From: Acidobacteriota bacterium
GTDB lineage: Bacteria > Acidobacteriota > Blastocatellia > Pyrinomonadales > Pyrinomonadaceae
Assembly (NCBI GenBank): GCA_016718135.1
Contig: JADKEF010000001.1
Span: forward strand, 62,001 to 126,000
Reading direction: 5' to 3'
Length of the DNA stretch: 64,000 nucleotides
Shown here one piece after another: positions 18,214-27,640 of this stretch (the first letter of the stretch is position 1; each line of letters opens with the position of its first letter). The translations under genes and the position numbers were made by a program. The notes below the pieces were generated by a model. The model saw only the letters and a program-made list of their open reading frames with translations. It was not told the origin of the DNA and did not search any database.

Positions 18214-19833
18214 AGTTTGTTTCGTTAGCTGCAACCTGGGTTGGCGGATCGCCCAGTTTTTGCATTTCCTCGGGTGACTGCCAGCCAGCTTTCTTTAGAA
18301 GATCGAGAGCGAACTTGACCGGAACGGCCATGTTTGCGGCTGTGTTTTCGGTAAAACTCCAAAGTTAATTCCAATGACCTTACCGCCCTGGCCGAATAGT
18401 GGAGCTCCGGAGCCACCTTCCGCAGTCTTGGCGTCGTGGACGATGCGGTTTGCGTCGAGGTCGGTGATGAAGCCCTGAGTGAGTAGCGGAACGATCTTTT
18501 GCGATTGCGCTAGGAAGTTGATCAGGTTTGTGCGCGAGTTTCCGAAACGCTGGTTGATCGATTTCGCCTCGTTATCATCGACCATCGCGAGCAGACGGTC
18601 GGGGCCGCTCGGATAGCCCATTGTGACTACTGTTTTGCCGATCGCGGCCGAGATCAGATCGGTGTCGAGAGGTATGGTTGGAAAGTCGGCCGGGAGCATC
18701 GCAGGATCGATCGTGCCGACGGCGACGTCTTCGCGGCCACCGAGCTGGCGCACTTTTACTGGAAATGGCTGGGCGAGATTAGGGAAGTAGAGCACCAGAC
18801 GCTTCAGACGTGCACGGCCATTAGCAGCTGCCATCATTTGCTTGACGTTGTCGTCCTCTTCCCACGGCTGCACGACGTGGCGATTGGTCACGATATAACC
18901 GCCGCCGACGTGAAAGCCCGTCCCGATAAAATCATACTCCACCGTCGAACCATTGCCCTCGGTCGTCAAACCGATCTGCGGAGGCATCGCCGGACGGCTC
19001 GGATCCTCAGTCTGCATTGGCTCATATGGATTTGGCCGGAACGATTGCGGATCGGCATATCGCAGAACCTTGCCGCTTCGTTTATCGACCAGATCGTACA
19101 CGCCGACGATCAAGGCGACCGCACCGCCGTAATCGACTCGCAGATTCTGCGCCAGTGAGACCTGTTTCATCAGGTCTTTGTTCGTCTTGTCGAGTTCGCC
19201 GATCTGATCGCTGGTTTGGCCGAGCTTTTCTTCAAGTTTGCTGATAATGGCGCTTTGCTGTTCTGACTGCTTTCGGCTTTGGCGAAGCTCATTGTTGACT
19301 GCGAATCCGATGTACAACACGCCGGTGATAAAGGCGATCACCAGGACCAGAGCGATCAGCTTTGACGTTAGAGATATCTCACGCGAGAGCTCTCTTACGA
19401 ATTCGCGAAGAAATGCCTTGGCGTCATCACGCTTGCCGGTACTTGCAGATTCGAGTGCTGCTTCCTCGATAAATCGCGAGATCTGCGGTTGTTCGCGATT
19501 GGTGCGGATGAGTGAGGATTTTGTTTCGAGCGAGAAAAAGGCAAATGCTATCTCGGAATCAGGAACCTCGATCACGTCGCCGTCGGTCACCGCAATATAC
19601 CGGCGGATCGGGCTATGATTGATCTGTAGGTTGAGGCCCTGGGCAAACTCGACGATACGGTAAGTGCCGTCGGTGCTCTCAAGCTCAAACCAAATGCCGC
19701 TCTCGTTCGAATCAGGTGTGTATATCTGCAGATCGGCCGTCTCGTCAGAACCGATTCGAATACGTTCCTGAGAGAAAAATTCGGTACGCTTTTCAGTCCC
19801 GACCGTGATGTGGATGATAATGCCGACTGCCAT
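18185..19833 (-). CDS. FHA domain membrane-anchored trypsin-like serine protease (frameshift near the end)
   Basis: Repaired length is about 549 residues. Residues 20-105 form an FHA-like domain (RIRIGSDETADLQI, INHSPI), 158-180 are one membrane helix, and 183-228 a coiled coil (SKLEEKLGQTSDQIGEL). From about 295 comes a trypsin-like protease with a full triad: H319 (TNRHVV), D369 (REDVAV) and S475 (GGSGAP). The frame breaks at a run of four Ts (bases 18353-18356). Adding one T restores NFGVFTENTAANMAVPVKF and the normal protease C-terminus to the stop at 18185. FHA domains bind phosphothreonine, so the protein may couple Ser/Thr kinase signalling to extracytoplasmic proteolysis; that is inference. 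Confidence 0.8.
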
Positions 19834-19900
19834 GGTAAATCAGACGTTTCGTCGATGAAATTCTAACATAATAGCGGTAGAAAATCTGAAGAATAAGATG

Positions 19901-19982
19901 TGCCCGCGAAACACGCGAAAAGACGCAGAAAAAGGAACGGCTGTTTTCTCTTTTTCGCGTTCTTTCGCGTATTTCGCGGGCA
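19901..19982. repeat. long inverted repeat with CGCGAAA units
   Basis: Two 37-base arms (19901-19937 and 19946-19982) built from TGCCCGCGAAA, ACGCGAAA and GACGC units fold into one long hairpin with an 8-base loop. It sits between the protease promoter side and the ferredoxin gene. It resembles the dispersed intergenic palindromes common in such genomes. Confidence 0.75.
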
Positions 19983-20007
19983 ATTTCTTTTCTGGTAGCC
20001 TATTAAA

Positions 20008-20394
20008 ATGGCAAAGCCGAAATTCATCACCGACCGCGGAGAACTCGAAAAACTCGCCCCAATGCTCAAGGCTCCGATCAAGCGGCAGGTCTTTGTCTGC
20101 ACCGGCAAATCGTGCTCAGCCGTCGGCGGACAGGAAGTGATGGCCGAATTCTCCCGTATTCTGACCGAAAAAGGCCTCCGCCAGGGCAAAGAATCAAAAG
20201 GCCGCAACCCGCTCGGCGAGATCGTCCTAACCGAATGCCACTCCATCGGCTTCTGCTCCATCGGCACCGCCGTCATGGTCTACCCCGACGGCACCATGTA
20301 CGGCCAAGTCCAGCCGGAGGATGCGGCGGAGATCGTAGAGGAGCATTTGGAGAAAGGGAAGGTTGTGGAGAGACTCGCCCTTATCAAACTTTAG
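20008..20394 (+). CDS. thioredoxin-fold 2Fe-2S ferredoxin
   Basis: The 128-residue protein has the four cysteine ligands of NuoE-like [2Fe-2S] ferredoxins: C31 and C36 (VCTGKSCS) and C77 and C83 (ECHSIGFCSIG). The closing VMVYPDGTMYGQV and DAAEIVEEHL are typical of the shortened shethna/NuoE-type fold. It is presumably a soluble electron carrier; no dedicated reductase is adjacent. The start directly follows the CGCGAAA hairpin, which may limit the space for its promoter. Confidence 0.85.
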   Translation: MAKPKFITDRGELEKLAPMLKAPIKRQVFVCTGKSCSAVGGQEVMAEFSRILTEKGLRQGKESKGRNPLGEIVLTECHSIGFCSIGTAVMVYPDGTMYGQVQPEDAAEIVEEHLEKGKVVERLALIKL

Positions 20395-20408
20395 GACGTT
20401 ACAACGGC

Positions 20409-21110
20409 ATGAAAGGCAAAGATTTCTTGGACCATCCCGATGTGAAGAAACTGTACGCTTCCGTGTTCGGAAACATTGAGCATGAATCCGATCGCGGTGC
20501 GGTCCTAATTGCGCAAGAGATAATTAGTAATGAGCTTGCAGCGATGTTTCATTCACTTGCCCCAACAAGTATGTCCGCCAAGAGGGTTAAGGAGCTTCTA
20601 AAATACCCAGGGTTGCTCGCAACTTTTTCCGCAAGATCGGAAATGGCTTACCTTGCCGGGTTCATCGGCCAAAATATTTTCGACGCAATTAACGTCATTC
20701 GAAGCATTCGGAACGATGCAGCTCATGCTTCACAGTCATTTTCCTTAGAGCCGTATAGACCCAAACTTGTCGAGGCATATCGAGAACTGGGCGACCTAGG
20801 CGGCACGAGTATGGAAGATTTCCTCAGGTACATGGCGATAAAATTGTACCTTGAGCCATTCGCAGATTTGATAGTAGAGGACTTTGCCAACCATGAATAC
20901 GAAGGACTTAGAAGCGCATTCAAGGATCGTGATGAAGTAATTGACCATATCCGGGAACACCACGACTCACTAGAGGTAGCGAAAAGCAAACTCGCAAAGG
21001 TTGAGTTGGGAATGGCCGTCATATTGCTCTGCGGTTTGATAATCTACTCAAGAGATCGTATTCTTGCGAAGCGATTAGCGTCCACAAACTGCAACGAATC
21101 TCCTTCATAA
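20409..21110 (+). CDS. MtlR-like protein with C-terminal membrane helix
   Basis: The start at 20409 gives 233 residues; the in-frame extension further upstream only overlaps the ferredoxin gene and looks non-coding. The core DRGAVLIAQEIISNELAAM, LATFSARSEMAYLAGFI and INVIRSIRNDAAHA follows the pattern of the mannitol repressor (MtlR)/DUF4145-like helical family. Those proteins are usually regulators or hypothetical partners without DNA-binding domains. A membrane helix is present at about 198-214 (LGMAVILLCGLII). Composition is more AT-rich than the neighbours, which may mean recent acquisition. No mannitol genes are near, so a function in mannitol control is not supported. Confidence 0.6.
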   Translation: MKGKDFLDHPDVKKLYASVFGNIEHESDRGAVLIAQEIISNELAAMFHSLAPTSMSAKRVKELLKYPGLLATFSARSEMAYLAGFIGQNIFDAINVIRSIRNDAAHASQSFSLEPYRPKLVEAYRELGDLGGTSMEDFLRYMAIKLYLEPFADLIVEDFANHEYEGLRSAFKDRDEVIDHIREHHDSLEVAKSKLAKVELGMAVILLCGLIIYSRDRILAKRLASTNCNESPS

Positions 21111-21123
21111 TCCCTTTCCTTGA

Positions 21124-22523
<1,400 letters not shown>

Positions 22524-22847
22524 TTAATTTGACGTTACGATCACGATATCGCCGGGTGAAATCGTTTCAAGTGCCGCTAATGCCTGCGGTACCAGTGGCT
22601 TTAGAAACGGATACGTGCTTCTGCCCGCTCGAAAAACGAGTATCGCGATATCGAAATTTTCAATATTCTGCTGAAACCTAAGATTCTGATCGACGGTTAT
22701 CAAAACATCGAAGACCGGTGATGCCGCCGCAAGCAGTGTTCCGTTTTTCAGCCCTTTGAATCCAGCTTCATCGATCGTTGAGACCGTATGGCCGACAAGA
22801 TCGGGTTTCAAATAGTTAGTTACACACTCATCAAGCAGCAAGTTCAT
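22524..22847 (-). CDS. DUF5615 PIN-like toxin candidate
   Basis: The start at 22847 gives 107 residues opening with MNLLLDECV, the standard N-terminus of DUF5615 (Mut7-C/PIN-like) proteins, with a metal-binding D/E pair at 6-7. VFDVLITVDQNLRFQQN follows with a second acidic site. These proteins are predicted ribonuclease toxins paired with DUF433 antitoxins. The start lies inside the end of the DUF433 gene (17-base overlap), and the stop is immediately followed by the pntB ATG, so the pair is embedded in the transhydrogenase operon. Toxicity is inferred from the family, not from this sequence. Confidence 0.85.
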   Translation of the reverse strand: MNLLLDECVTNYLKPDLVGHTVSTIDEAGFKGLKNGTLLAAASPVFDVLITVDQNLRFQQNIENFDIAILVFRAGRSTYPFLKPLVPQALAALETISPGDIVIVTSN

Positions 22848-23061
22848 ATCCGACGAGTAGCTGCTCCTTCGATTCTTCAAGAACGGCGGTCACCTGCTCG
22901 CGCCCAACCGTCGGATACTGCTCTAAAAACTGCTCTATCGACTCACCCGTTTCAAGCGAATCGAACAAATTCTGAATTGGAACGCGCGTGCAACGAAAAA
23001 CCGGTGTGCCGCCAAGCTTTTCGGGGTCAATTTCTACAAGGTTGTGATCGACATCGTTCAT
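22831..23061 (-). CDS. DUF433 antitoxin-like protein
   Basis: The 76-residue protein has the DUF433 pattern: ITxxPEKLGGTPVFRCTRVPIQNLFD, then SIEQFLEQYPTVGREQV, a winged-helix-like fold. DUF433 proteins are the predicted DNA-binding antitoxins of DUF5615/PIN-like toxins, and here the toxin gene overlaps the 3' end. Its ATG overlaps the stop of the upstream EF-Tu-like gene by four bases (ATGA type). Confidence 0.88.
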   Translation of the reverse strand: MNDVDHNLVEIDPEKLGGTPVFRCTRVPIQNLFDSLETGESIEQFLEQYPTVGREQVTAVLEESKEQLLVGYELAA

Positions 23062-23438
23062 ATATTCGCCAACTCTACCACGCGGGTCACTGTTGCAAGT
23101 GCGATCGGAAAGGGCCCCTCGACAAAATAGCCCTGTGTTCCAACACGAATGCGGTGCCGGTGCTCGGTACGGCGGAGATCATCATTCAGGATAAACATTC
23201 GAGCAGTACCTTCAACGTTAGCCACAGTATTCTCCGGCAGCAATTCTCCGTCACTGTCAAGAAAGACGGGGTAGATTGCCCAGATTTGCTTAGATTCTAG
23301 CTCTTCAATCGTTGGCTGGGCATATTTCCAGTCGCTTCGGAATCCCTGCATGGGAGGTCCGCTTTTTCGGCCGCCTTCCTCCGGCGACAGGAAGCGGTAT
23401 CGAACTTCAAAATCATTTCGTAACTGACCAAAATCCAT
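23058..23438 (-). CDS. stand-alone EF-Tu domain III-like protein
   Basis: The 126-residue protein resembles the third domain of translation factor EF-Tu. It shares the opening strand VRYRFLSPEEGGRKSGP, the FRSDWKY segment at the place of the GYRPQFYF strand, a central PENTVANVEG turn, and the closing RIRVGTQGYFVEGPF corresponding to FAIREGGRTVGAG. No GTPase domain is present. The ATG directly follows the pntA stop codon, and its own stop overlaps the DUF433 start. The role is unknown; it could be a beta-barrel partner for the neighbouring proteins. The family call is from pattern similarity only. Confidence 0.65.
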   Translation of the reverse strand: MDFGQLRNDFEVRYRFLSPEEGGRKSGPPMQGFRSDWKYAQPTIEELESKQIWAIYPVFLDSDGELLPENTVANVEGTARMFILNDDLRRTEHRHRIRVGTQGYFVEGPFPIALATVTRVVELANI

Positions 23439-25085
23439 CTACTTTCTAAACATCGCCAACATGCGATTAGTTACGAGGAATCCGCCGGCGATATTGATCG
23501 CGGCGACCAGGACGGCGATCGCTCCGAGTATCGTAGTCACGCTTAGATCGGTGCCGATCAACTGGAGCATGCCGCCTACTAAAATGATGCCGCTGATGGC
23601 GTTAGTGACGCTCATGAGCGGGGTGTGCAGAGCGGGTTTGACGCTCCAGACGACCTGAAAGCCGACGAAGCACGCGAGAATAAAAACTGTCAGATGGCTC
23701 AGCGTATCGCCTCCGGCCGCTTTTACTTCGGACGGGACCAGGAAGCCAATACCAAATAACACAACGCCAGCGACGGCCAGCACCCACGGGTTGATGCCAT
23801 TGGATTCACCGTGTCCGTGGCCCTTTGAGGCAGCCTTGGCGACAGCGACGCTGGCCGAACTTTTTGTCGGAACGCCGGGTTCCGGCGGCGGTGCTGCAGT
23901 AACGGCAACGGCCGGTGGCGGCCACATCATCTTGCCTTCGTGCAGGACGATGGCACCGCGGACGACTTCGTCTTCGAGATTGATGTGGAGTTCCGCATCG
24001 GAAGACTCGCTCGCTACGCCTCCGGCTTCTGCGACCGGAGCCTTGGCAAGGTCCGTCAGCAGAGCAACGATGCATGCTCCATAAAGCTGTGACGACATTG
24101 AAGCCATTCTGGATGGCAGGTCCGTGTAGCCGATGATTGAAACGCCTTTGTGTTTGACGACGGTTCCGGGTTCGGTGAGGACGCAATTGCCGCCTTGTTC
24201 GGCGGCGAGATCGACTATGACGGAGCCTGGTTTCATCGATTCGACCATGCCCTGTGTGATCAGTTTGGGGGCAGGTTTGCCGGGAATCAAAGCAGTAGTG
24301 ACGATGATATCGACCTGCATCGCCTGAGCGGCAAAAAGAGCCATCTCAGCTTTGAGAAAGTCGTCCGACATCTGCTTGGCGTAACCGCCTTTGGCCTCCC
24401 CTTCTTCTTTGACGTCGAGTTCGAGAAATTCAGCCCCCATGGAGGCTACCTGATCTTTCGTAGCCGAACGCGGGTCGAATGCCCGTACGATCGCTCCGAG
24501 ACCTTTTGCCGCACCGATCGCAGAGAGTCCGGCGACACCGGCACCGATGATCAAGACCTTTGCCGGATCGATCTTTCCGGCTGCGGTGATCTGTCCTGTG
24601 AAGAATCTGGGAAAGTGGTTCGCGGCCTCGATGATCGCTCGATAACCAGCGATATTTGCCATCGCGGAAAGTGTGTCCATCTTCTGAGCACGCGTAATTC
24701 GCGGGACACAGTCCATGGCGAAGACCGTGGCTTTTCGTTTCGCCATTCGGTCTAGCATTTCCTTATTCTGGGCGGGCCAGATGAACCCGACGAGCGTCGC
24801 ACCTTCGTTCAAAAGATCTGCCTCGTGAAAGCCGAGTTCCTTATTCTCCTCGGGCGGGCGAACCTTCATTATCACGTCCGACGCGGCCCAAAGCTCTTTG
24901 GTATCTTCAATTACCGTCGCACCGGCCTCGCGGTATTCGCTGTCGATGGTGTTGATGCCATGCCCGGCGTGCGATTCGATAACTACGTCGAATCCCAGCT
25001 TCTTCAGTTTCAAAACAGTTTGCGGAGTAGCGGCAACGCGCTTTTCGCCCGGATGTATCTCTTTTGGAATACCTATCGTGGTCAT
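23439..25085 (-). CDS. pntA: NAD(P) transhydrogenase alpha subunit, fused form
   Basis: The 548-residue protein binds NAD(H) in its N-terminal dI domain (MTTIGIPKEIHPGEKRVAATP, Rossmann motif VLIIGAGVAGLSAIGAAKG near 170, and the RQD-loop-type region). A Pro/Ala/His-rich linker follows (about 385-425). Three or four C-terminal membrane helices (NPWVLAVAGVVLFGIGFLVP onward) form dII. This is the fused alpha1/alpha2 arrangement as in Escherichia coli. Its partner pntB is 900 bases downstream, separated by three small genes that all overlap or abut. Confidence 0.95.
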   Translation of the reverse strand: MTTIGIPKEIHPGEKRVAATPQTVLKLKKLGFDVVIESHAGHGINTIDSEYREAGATVIEDTKELWAASDVIMKVRPPEENKELGFHEADLLNEGATLVGFIWPAQNKEMLDRMAKRKATVFAMDCVPRITRAQKMDTLSAMANIAGYRAIIEAANHFPRFFTGQITAAGKIDPAKVLIIGAGVAGLSAIGAAKGLGAIVRAFDPRSATKDQVASMGAEFLELDVKEEGEAKGGYAKQMSDDFLKAEMALFAAQAMQVDIIVTTALIPGKPAPKLITQGMVESMKPGSVIVDLAAEQGGNCVLTEPGTVVKHKGVSIIGYTDLPSRMASMSSQLYGACIVALLTDLAKAPVAEAGGVASESSDAELHINLEDEVVRGAIVLHEGKMMWPPPAVAVTAAPPPEPGVPTKSSASVAVAKAASKGHGHGESNGINPWVLAVAGVVLFGIGFLVPSEVKAAGGDTLSHLTVFILACFVGFQVVWSVKPALHTPLMSVTNAISGIILVGGMLQLIGTDLSVTTILGAIAVLVAAINIAGGFLVTNRMLAMFRK

Positions 25086-25202
25086 ATTTTGTCGCGCCTG
25101 AGCGTAAAGTTCGAGGATGAGTCTTTACCAAATATATTCGATAACCGCGTCAGAGACAAACCGGCCTGCGCCGTGGGCGAATAAGTTTTTGACTAAGCAT
25201 AT

Positions 25203-25691
25203 CTACATCTTCTGCAATGCGATATTTACGATGGCGTCGGGAGCCGGAGTGCGGTTGTACGATATCCAGTATCCGGCCTTCGGGAACCGAAGCATCTTGA
25301 AGATACTTCCGTCGGGCTTGGCTTCTACATCCTCGCCCAATACAGTCCTTGGGAGCGGAGCGTCCTTTAGCTCACCTGAAAAGGTGATCATAATGGCTGT
25401 CACTGTCTTCTCAGGACCGTAATAGAACTGTGCCGATTCGGCGTCTGAGAAGGTGTAAAGATCCATGGTGTCGGACTTGTCCTTGGGATTGCCGAGCTTG
25501 TTTCTGACGTCGTTCGTTGCCATGCCGATCGCGATGCCTCGATAATCGGACATTCCTTTATTCTCCTTTACCGGCGTTGGTTGTGGGACAACGGTCAAGG
25601 CAAACATTGGCTTTTCAACAAAACTACTAAGGCCTAAGACGCAAACAATCAGAACGACAACGGTTAAAACACGGACCATAGGTAATAACAT
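25203..25691 (-). CDS. exported protein with BamE/SmpA-like pattern
   Basis: The 162-residue protein begins with a hydrophobic segment (VLTVVVLIVCVLGLS) with a cysteine but no clear lipobox. The mature part has YRGIAIGMATNDVRNKLGNPKDKSDTMDLYTF, close to the G-M-x-x-x-x-V-x-x-x-L-G-x-P pattern of SmpA/OmlA-fold proteins, followed by a beta-rich region (SAQFYYGPEKTVTAIMI). The function is unknown. It is separated from pntA by 117 bases and from the Rieske gene by 135 bases, so it may be monocistronic. Confidence 0.65.
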   Translation of the reverse strand: MLLPMVRVLTVVVLIVCVLGLSSFVEKPMFALTVVPQPTPVKENKGMSDYRGIAIGMATNDVRNKLGNPKDKSDTMDLYTFSDAESAQFYYGPEKTVTAIMITFSGELKDAPLPRTVLGEDVEAKPDGSIFKMLRFPKAGYWISYNRTPAPDAIVNIALQKM

Positions 25692-25826
25692 CGCGAAATT
25701 CCTCCTCTAAGATGGCGGGAGTCATCTGCATTAGAAAGTCGTAATTGCGCGAAGTATATACCCAAACGAAAAAACGCGCAATCGCCATTTAGACGACCGC
25801 GCGATCCTAATTGCTTGAGCTGGCCT

Positions 25827-26261
25827 CTAAGGAACTACGACTGTTACAGAGGTCGGTCTGCCCTTTGCGACATAACTCGCAAGAGCAGTCTCCGCCGGGC
25901 CTTTAGCAACACTTCCATCAGCCGCCGAGAACTTCGATCCGTGCGATGGGCAAGCTAGCTGCTTGGTCGCGTGGTCATAGCCAAGGACGCCGCGTTTGTG
26001 CGTGCATCGGGCCGAATAAGCAACGAATTTGGCATCTTCAGTGCGGATGACGATCAATTTCCCTGCGGTCGAATCGATGATCTGCGAACCGCCAATCTTG
26101 GCGAGCGGCCCGTCGGCTGCAATCGGGACCGTGACGTCTTCAAATGCGACGGCTGCGCTAAGAGAAGAAACGGTCAACACAGTGCTACCCGCGACAAGGC
26201 CTGCCTTTACTAAAAACTCGCGGCGTCCCATGCACGCCTTGGTTTCAACACAATCTTTCAT
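25827..26261 (-). CDS. Tat-exported Rieske 2Fe-2S protein
   Basis: The start at 26261 is preceded by GGAGG and gives 144 residues; the longer frame upstream is not needed. A twin-arginine signal (MGRREFLVKAGLVAGS, residues 11-26) fits export of a folded iron-sulfur protein. The Rieske ligands are C86/H88 (CTHKRG) and C104/H107 (CPSHGSKF), with the closing YVAKGRPTSV. It is a small single-domain form like those used as soluble electron carriers. No cytochrome or oxygenase gene is adjacent. The VTT protein ends 71 bases upstream. Confidence 0.92.
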   Translation of the reverse strand: MKDCVETKACMGRREFLVKAGLVAGSTVLTVSSLSAAVAFEDVTVPIAADGPLAKIGGSQIIDSTAGKLIVIRTEDAKFVAYSARCTHKRGVLGYDHATKQLACPSHGSKFSAADGSVAKGPAETALASYVAKGRPTSVTVVVP

Positions 26262-26332
26262 TAAATAAATCCTCCGTGGATGTTTGATGCAGACTTGAAC
26301 AATGCAGTCTAAAAGGTACGACAAAATTGCCC

Positions 26333-26926
26333 TTAACGCACGAATTTCACCAGCGATCCGCCGAAAAGAATATATAACGTGCATAGGATCAACTCGCCAA
26401 CCCCCACGGCGACGATGAATTTCCAGAATTTCATCCTAGTGGTCCCGGCCAGATAGCAGACCAGGTCGGTTGGGACAAAAGGGAAGAATGCCCAGCCGGC
26501 AACGAAAAGGAAACCGAGAGGGTGCTCGAGTTTTTGCTTGATCTTCCTGGTCATCTCCGGCTTATGATTCTCAAAATAATCATCAAAGCCAAGAAACTCG
26601 GAGAAATAGTAGATCATGGTCGAAGAGAGCAAGATCCCGATCATCGAAACTGCCAGCACAGAGAAAGGCTGCTCCGGAAACAAGATCGTGCCCGCTAGAA
26701 CCAACGGTGTGCTGGGTAGCAAAGTGAAGCCTCGGAATGTCGAAAAAAGAAAATAGATCAGCCAGATGACCCCACCGAAACGAAGCATGAATGCCGCCAT
26801 ATTCTCAGCGGTAAGTGTACTCGGAGAATAAATATACGATCCTACGCCGGCCACGACGATCGCGATCCACAACACTAGGAAAATCTTGCGGAGGATCGAA
26901 GTTGATCTTGAAAGCTCTAAATTCAC
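26333..26926 (-). CDS. VTT-domain (TVP38/TMEM64, DedA-like) membrane protein
   Basis: The 197-residue protein has five to six hydrophobic segments. The family signature includes a re-entrant region (FRGFTLLPSTPLVLAGTILFP) and, later, GWAFFPFVPTDLVCYLAGTTRM, corresponding to the F-x-P-x-x-x-x-x-x-x-G pattern of the VTT domain. Such proteins are lipid scramblases or undecaprenyl-phosphate flippases. It probably shares a transcript with the downstream Rieske gene. Confidence 0.85.
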   Translation of the reverse strand: MNLELSRSTSILRKIFLVLWIAIVVAGVGSYIYSPSTLTAENMAAFMLRFGGVIWLIYFLFSTFRGFTLLPSTPLVLAGTILFPEQPFSVLAVSMIGILLSSTMIYYFSEFLGFDDYFENHKPEMTRKIKQKLEHPLGFLFVAGWAFFPFVPTDLVCYLAGTTRMKFWKFIVAVGVGELILCTLYILFGGSLVKFVR

Positions 26927-26944
26927 AGACTTTAATAATCAATA

Positions 26945-26968
26945 GGCCGTGAGAATAATCTCACGGCC
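26945..26968 (-). terminator. hairpin after the SRPBCC gene
   Basis: The stem GGCCGTGAGA/TCTCACGGCC is perfect with a four-base loop, 30 bases beyond the stop at 26998. The following sequence is T-poor, so termination is likely but not certain. Confidence 0.6.
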
Positions 26969-26997
26969 CGGCGATAAAAACGAGCTAACGAATTCGC

Positions 26998-27546
26998 CTA
27001 TTTCTTCTCCATGATCCCTTTCAGACTATCGAGGCCGTCGGCAAAATCCTTTCCGATCAATGCGTCCATATCCATGACCACGAGCATGATATTCATAGGA
27101 CGCGGGAACGTAGTCGTGAATCCCCATTTTACCTTTGTCTGCGATTCGCTCACAGACTCAAGAATGAGAAACGAATCGGCCTTTGATTCGAACGGTTTGA
27201 TAAATCGCAGCTCGGTCTCCATCCGCTCATTTTCGACAAGCTTCTTGATCTCTTGCTCGCCTTCGCCAACCTCTTCGGACTGTCCCGTCCAGTGAGTCAC
27301 AAACCCGACGGTGCCGTCCGTTCCACGGAATTCCTGCTTCATCGTCGGCTCTTTTTTGAACCATGGTCCCCAATCGTTCTGATTCTTGAGGATCTTGACG
27401 TAGTTATAGACATCGGCCCTAGGCTTATTGATGGTGATCTCGCGCTCGACTTTGCAGTCGGTCTTTGCGACAAAGGAAGTGACCGCAACCGCGGCAATAA
27501 GCAAGAAGACAATGCCGACTAAAGCGATGATGAGTTTCTTGATCAT
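26998..27546 (-). CDS. membrane-anchored SRPBCC (polyketide cyclase/START-like) protein
   Basis: The start at 27546, with GGAG about 9 bases upstream, gives 182 residues. An N-terminal helix (IIALVGIVFLLIAAVAVTSFVA) anchors a START-like lipid/ligand-binding domain. It opens with VEREITINKPRADVYNYVKILKN and has WGPWFKKEP and TEVRFIKPFE-type strands, with a closing helix (FADGLDSLKGIM). Such proteins bind hydrophobic ligands; the specific role is unknown. Confidence 0.8.
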   Translation of the reverse strand: MIKKLIIALVGIVFLLIAAVAVTSFVAKTDCKVEREITINKPRADVYNYVKILKNQNDWGPWFKKEPTMKQEFRGTDGTVGFVTHWTGQSEEVGEGEQEIKKLVENERMETELRFIKPFESKADSFLILESVSESQTKVKWGFTTTFPRPMNIMLVVMDMDALIGKDFADGLDSLKGIMEKK

Positions 27547-27579
27547 ACAGATCTCCGGAATGTAAATTTCCGGCAACTA

Positions 27580-27621
27580 TAAATCAAAATCCGCGGAATC
27601 TCAATTTGAGACTCCGCGGAA
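27580..27621 (-). terminator. terminator of the glycine cleavage operon
   Basis: On the minus strand TCCGCGGAGTCTCAA pairs with TTGAGATTCCGCGGA (one mismatch) and is followed by TTTTGATTT. It lies about 20 bases after the gcvPB stop. Confidence 0.85.
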
Positions 27622-27640
27622 ATATTCGTTCTACCGGTTG

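Noticed and set aside
20112..20408. N-terminal extension of the MtlR-like gene into the ferredoxin gene
   Set aside because: The extension is Arg/Pro-rich out-of-frame translation of the ferredoxin gene; the ATG at 20409 gives a natural protein start.
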